Origin: an uncultured Desulfovibrio sp. | GTDB taxonomy: Bacteria > Desulfobacterota > Desulfovibrionia > Desulfovibrionales > Desulfovibrionaceae | NCBI GenBank assembly: GCA_900555975.1 | Contig: USNI01000046.1 | Location: 1-7,444 of the forward strand | DNA: 7,444 nucleotides | Direction of reading: 5' to 3' | Part shown: piece by piece, positions 5,814 to 7,444 of the stretch | Numbering within the stretch: the stretch's first letter is position 1 | Layout of the letters: each line of letters starts with the position of its first letter | The notes under the pieces: model-generated | The model's input: the letters and a program-made list of their open reading frames with translations, nothing else | What the model was told of the DNA's origin: nothing | Database searches by the model: none | Translations under genes and position numbers: made by a program

Positions 5814-7444
5814 GTGAAAAGCTACTACATCACAACGCCCATCTACTATGTCAACGCCCGCCCTCATCTGGGGCACGCGTACTCCACCATCGTGGCCGAT
5901 ACTCTCAAGCGCTTTCATCGCATGCTCGGCGAAGATGCCCGCATGCAGACCGGTACCGATGAACACGGGGACAAGATAGTCAAGGCCGCCACGGCCGCAG
6001 GCGTGACGCCGCAGGCCTTCGTGGACGACATCTCCGGCATTTTCCGCAATCTCTGGCCGAAACTCGGCATCGAGAACGACGGCTTCATCCGTACCACTGA
6101 TCCCGATCACATGAAGGCCGTGCAGGTTCTTCTTCAGCGTCTCTATGACAAGGGCGACATCTACTTCGGCGAATACGGCGGCCATTACTGCTACGGGTGC
6201 GAGCGCTTCTACACCGAAAAAGAGCTGGAAAACGGTCTCTGTCCCCAGCATCAGACCAAACCGGAATACATCAGCGAAAAGAACTACTTCTTCAAGATGT
6301 CCAAGTATCAGGATCAGCTGAAGCAGTATATTCTCGACAACCCGGACTTCATCCGTCCCGAAAGATACCGCAACGAAGTGCTTGCCATGCTGGAAGGCGG
6401 GGTGCTGGAGGATCTGTGCATTTCCCGGCCCAAGACCCGCCTTACATGGGGCATCGAACTGCCCTTCGACAAGGACTACGTGAGCTACGTGTGGTTCGAC
6501 GCTCTTGCCAACTACATCACCGCTCTCGGCTGGCCGGACAATGAAAACGACGAATCCGGCAACTACAAAAAATACTGGCCCGGCGAACATCTTGTGGCCA
6601 AGGACATTCTGAAGCCCCACGGTATCTTCTGGCCTACCATGCTCATGGCTGCGGATCTTCCGCTGTACAGGCATCTCAACGTACACGGCTACTGGCTGGT
6701 CAAGGACACCAAGATGTCCAAATCGCTGGGGAACGTCGTCGATCCCCTCAAGGCTGCCGAACATTTCGGTCTTGATGCCTTCCGCTATTTCCTGCTGCGT
6801 GAAATGAACTTCGGCTCCGACGCTTCCTACTCCCCCGAAGCCATCATCACCCGCGTGAACGCCGATCTGGCCAATGACCTCGGCAACCTGTTCAGTCGTG
6901 TGCTGTCCATGAATGCCAAATACTTCGACAGCAAGATCCCTGCTCTCGGCAACCAGCTGGAAGCGGACGACATTCTCTCCGAAACCACGGACAACGGCGC
7001 CGCCAATTTCGTGCAGCTCTTCGGAGAACTGCGCTTCTCGCAGGCACTGGAAGCACTCTGGACTCCGGTGCGCGCCATGAACAAATATGTGGACGAACAG
7101 GCTCCCTGGACGCTTGCCAAGAACGGCGACACCGAACGTCTCGGCACCGTCATCCGCACGCTGCTGGAAAACATGTACAAGGTGGCCTACCTCATCTGGC
7201 CCGTCATGCCCACCGCTTCCGCCACCATGCAGGCTCAGCTCGGCCGTCCGCAGGGGACTCTGTCCGAAGACGCCCTGAACGACGTGCTGCGCTACCGCAT
7301 GCACCTGCGTACCGGCCTTGAAATCGCCGCCGCCTCCAACCTCTTCCCTCGCCTCGAGATGGAAAAGGAAGAAGCTCCCGCCAGGCCCAAGAAGGAAAAG
7401 AAGGCGCCCGCGCCGAAGGAAGCTCCCGCCGAAACCGGCCCCAA
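5814..7444 (+). CDS. metG: Methionyl-tRNA synthetase (MetG), 3' end cut off by the window edge
   Basis: MetG joins methionine to tRNA-Met using ATP, in the cytoplasm. The frame is open from GTG 5814 to the right edge (543 complete codons). Class I signatures are present: HLGH at 18-21 (the HIGH motif), the TDEHGDK segment at 48-54, VWFDA at 226-230 and KMSKS at 300-304. A single zinc knuckle is made by C126, C129, C143 and H146, as in Thermus-type enzymes. In the anticodon-binding helical domain, N358 and R362 (NLFSR) and W432 (EQAPW) match the positions of E. coli N391, R395 and W461. Residues from about 515 form a Lys/Glu/Pro/Ala-rich linker, so a C-terminal OB-fold tRNA-binding domain probably follows outside the window. 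The linker carries GAAGCTCCCGCC twice, at 7371-7382 and 7419-7430 (48 bases apart, in frame). The gene lies 125 bases after ricT and is probably cotranscribed with it. Confidence 0.97.
   Translation, partial: MKSYYITTPIYYVNARPHLGHAYSTIVADTLKRFHRMLGEDARMQTGTDEHGDKIVKAATAAGVTPQAFVDDISGIFRNLWPKLGIENDGFIRTTDPDHMKAVQVLLQRLYDKGDIYFGEYGGHYCYGCERFYTEKELENGLCPQHQTKPEYISEKNYFFKMSKYQDQLKQYILDNPDFIRPERYRNEVLAMLEGGVLEDLCISRPKTRLTWGIELPFDKDYVSYVWFDALANYITALGWPDNENDESGNYKKYWPGEHLVAKDILKPHGIFWPTMLMAADLPLYRHLNVHGYWLVKDTKMSKSLGNVVDPLKAAEHFGLDAFRYFLLREMNFGSDASYSPEAIITRVNADLANDLGNLFSRVLSMNAKYFDSKIPALGNQLEADDILSETTDNGAANFVQLFGELRFSQALEALWTPVRAMNKYVDEQAPWTLAKNGDTERLGTVIRTLLENMYKVAYLIWPVMPTASATMQAQLGRPQGTLSEDALNDVLRYRMHLRTGLEIAAASNLFPRLEMEKEEAPARPKKEKKAPAPKEAPAETGP
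7371..7430 (+). repeat. Short in-frame direct repeat in the metG linker
   Basis: The 12-base unit GAAGCTCCCGCC, coding for Glu-Ala-Pro-Ala, occurs at 7371-7382 and 7419-7430 within a stretch of AAG, GAA, GCC and CCC codons. It is probably simple-sequence drift in a flexible linker. Confidence 0.6.

Noticed and set aside
5799..7304. Minus-strand open frame of about 500 codons opposite metG
   Set aside because: The + strand encodes MetG with HIGH, KMSKS and zinc motifs. The antisense product shows only biased composition.

Overview
The window is a stretch of ordinary bacterial chromosome with four protein-coding genes, all on the + strand and all belonging to recognisable families. Base composition is GC-rich by eye, with G/C-ending codons favoured throughout. 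The protein style (a two-cysteine-pair RicT-like protein directly before a MetG with a zinc knuckle, and the insert of UvrA) most resembles Desulfovibrionales or related former Deltaproteobacteria. That placement is inference from memory of the families, not a search.

Layout: (1) 1-2742 is uvrA, the DNA-damage recognition ATPase of nucleotide excision repair. It is cut by the left edge, so roughly the first 45 residues, including the first Walker A loop, lie outside the window. (2) 2739-4208 is a secreted DUF4140/DUF4139 (MuiA-like) protein whose ATG overlaps the uvrA stop by 4 bases, so the two are probably one translationally coupled unit. (3) 4209-4491 is a 283-base non-coding gap unusually rich in inverted repeats. 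It holds a long hairpin just after the DUF4139 stop, a second copy of one hairpin arm, a further 9-bp inverted repeat, a perfect TTGACA box and a GC hairpin followed by six T. (4) 4492-5688 is a RicT/YaaT-type PSP1-domain protein with its full cysteine set and a long charged, His-rich tail; it has no Shine-Dalgarno sequence. (5) 5689-5813 is a short gap beginning with a hairpin built on the ricT stop codon. (6) 5814-7444 is metG, methionyl-tRNA synthetase, started by GTG after a good AGGAG and cut by the right edge inside a Lys/Pro/Ala-rich linker.

The four genes do not form an obvious single pathway: repair, an envelope protein of unknown role, a likely RNA-processing or regulatory factor, and translation. 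uvrA with DUF4139 looks like the tail of one transcription unit, and ricT with metG like the next. The structured gap between them is the only place where something undescribed may sit. It could be a boundary terminator region, an attenuated leader for ricT, or a small RNA. No mobile element, CRISPR array, tRNA or rRNA was seen.
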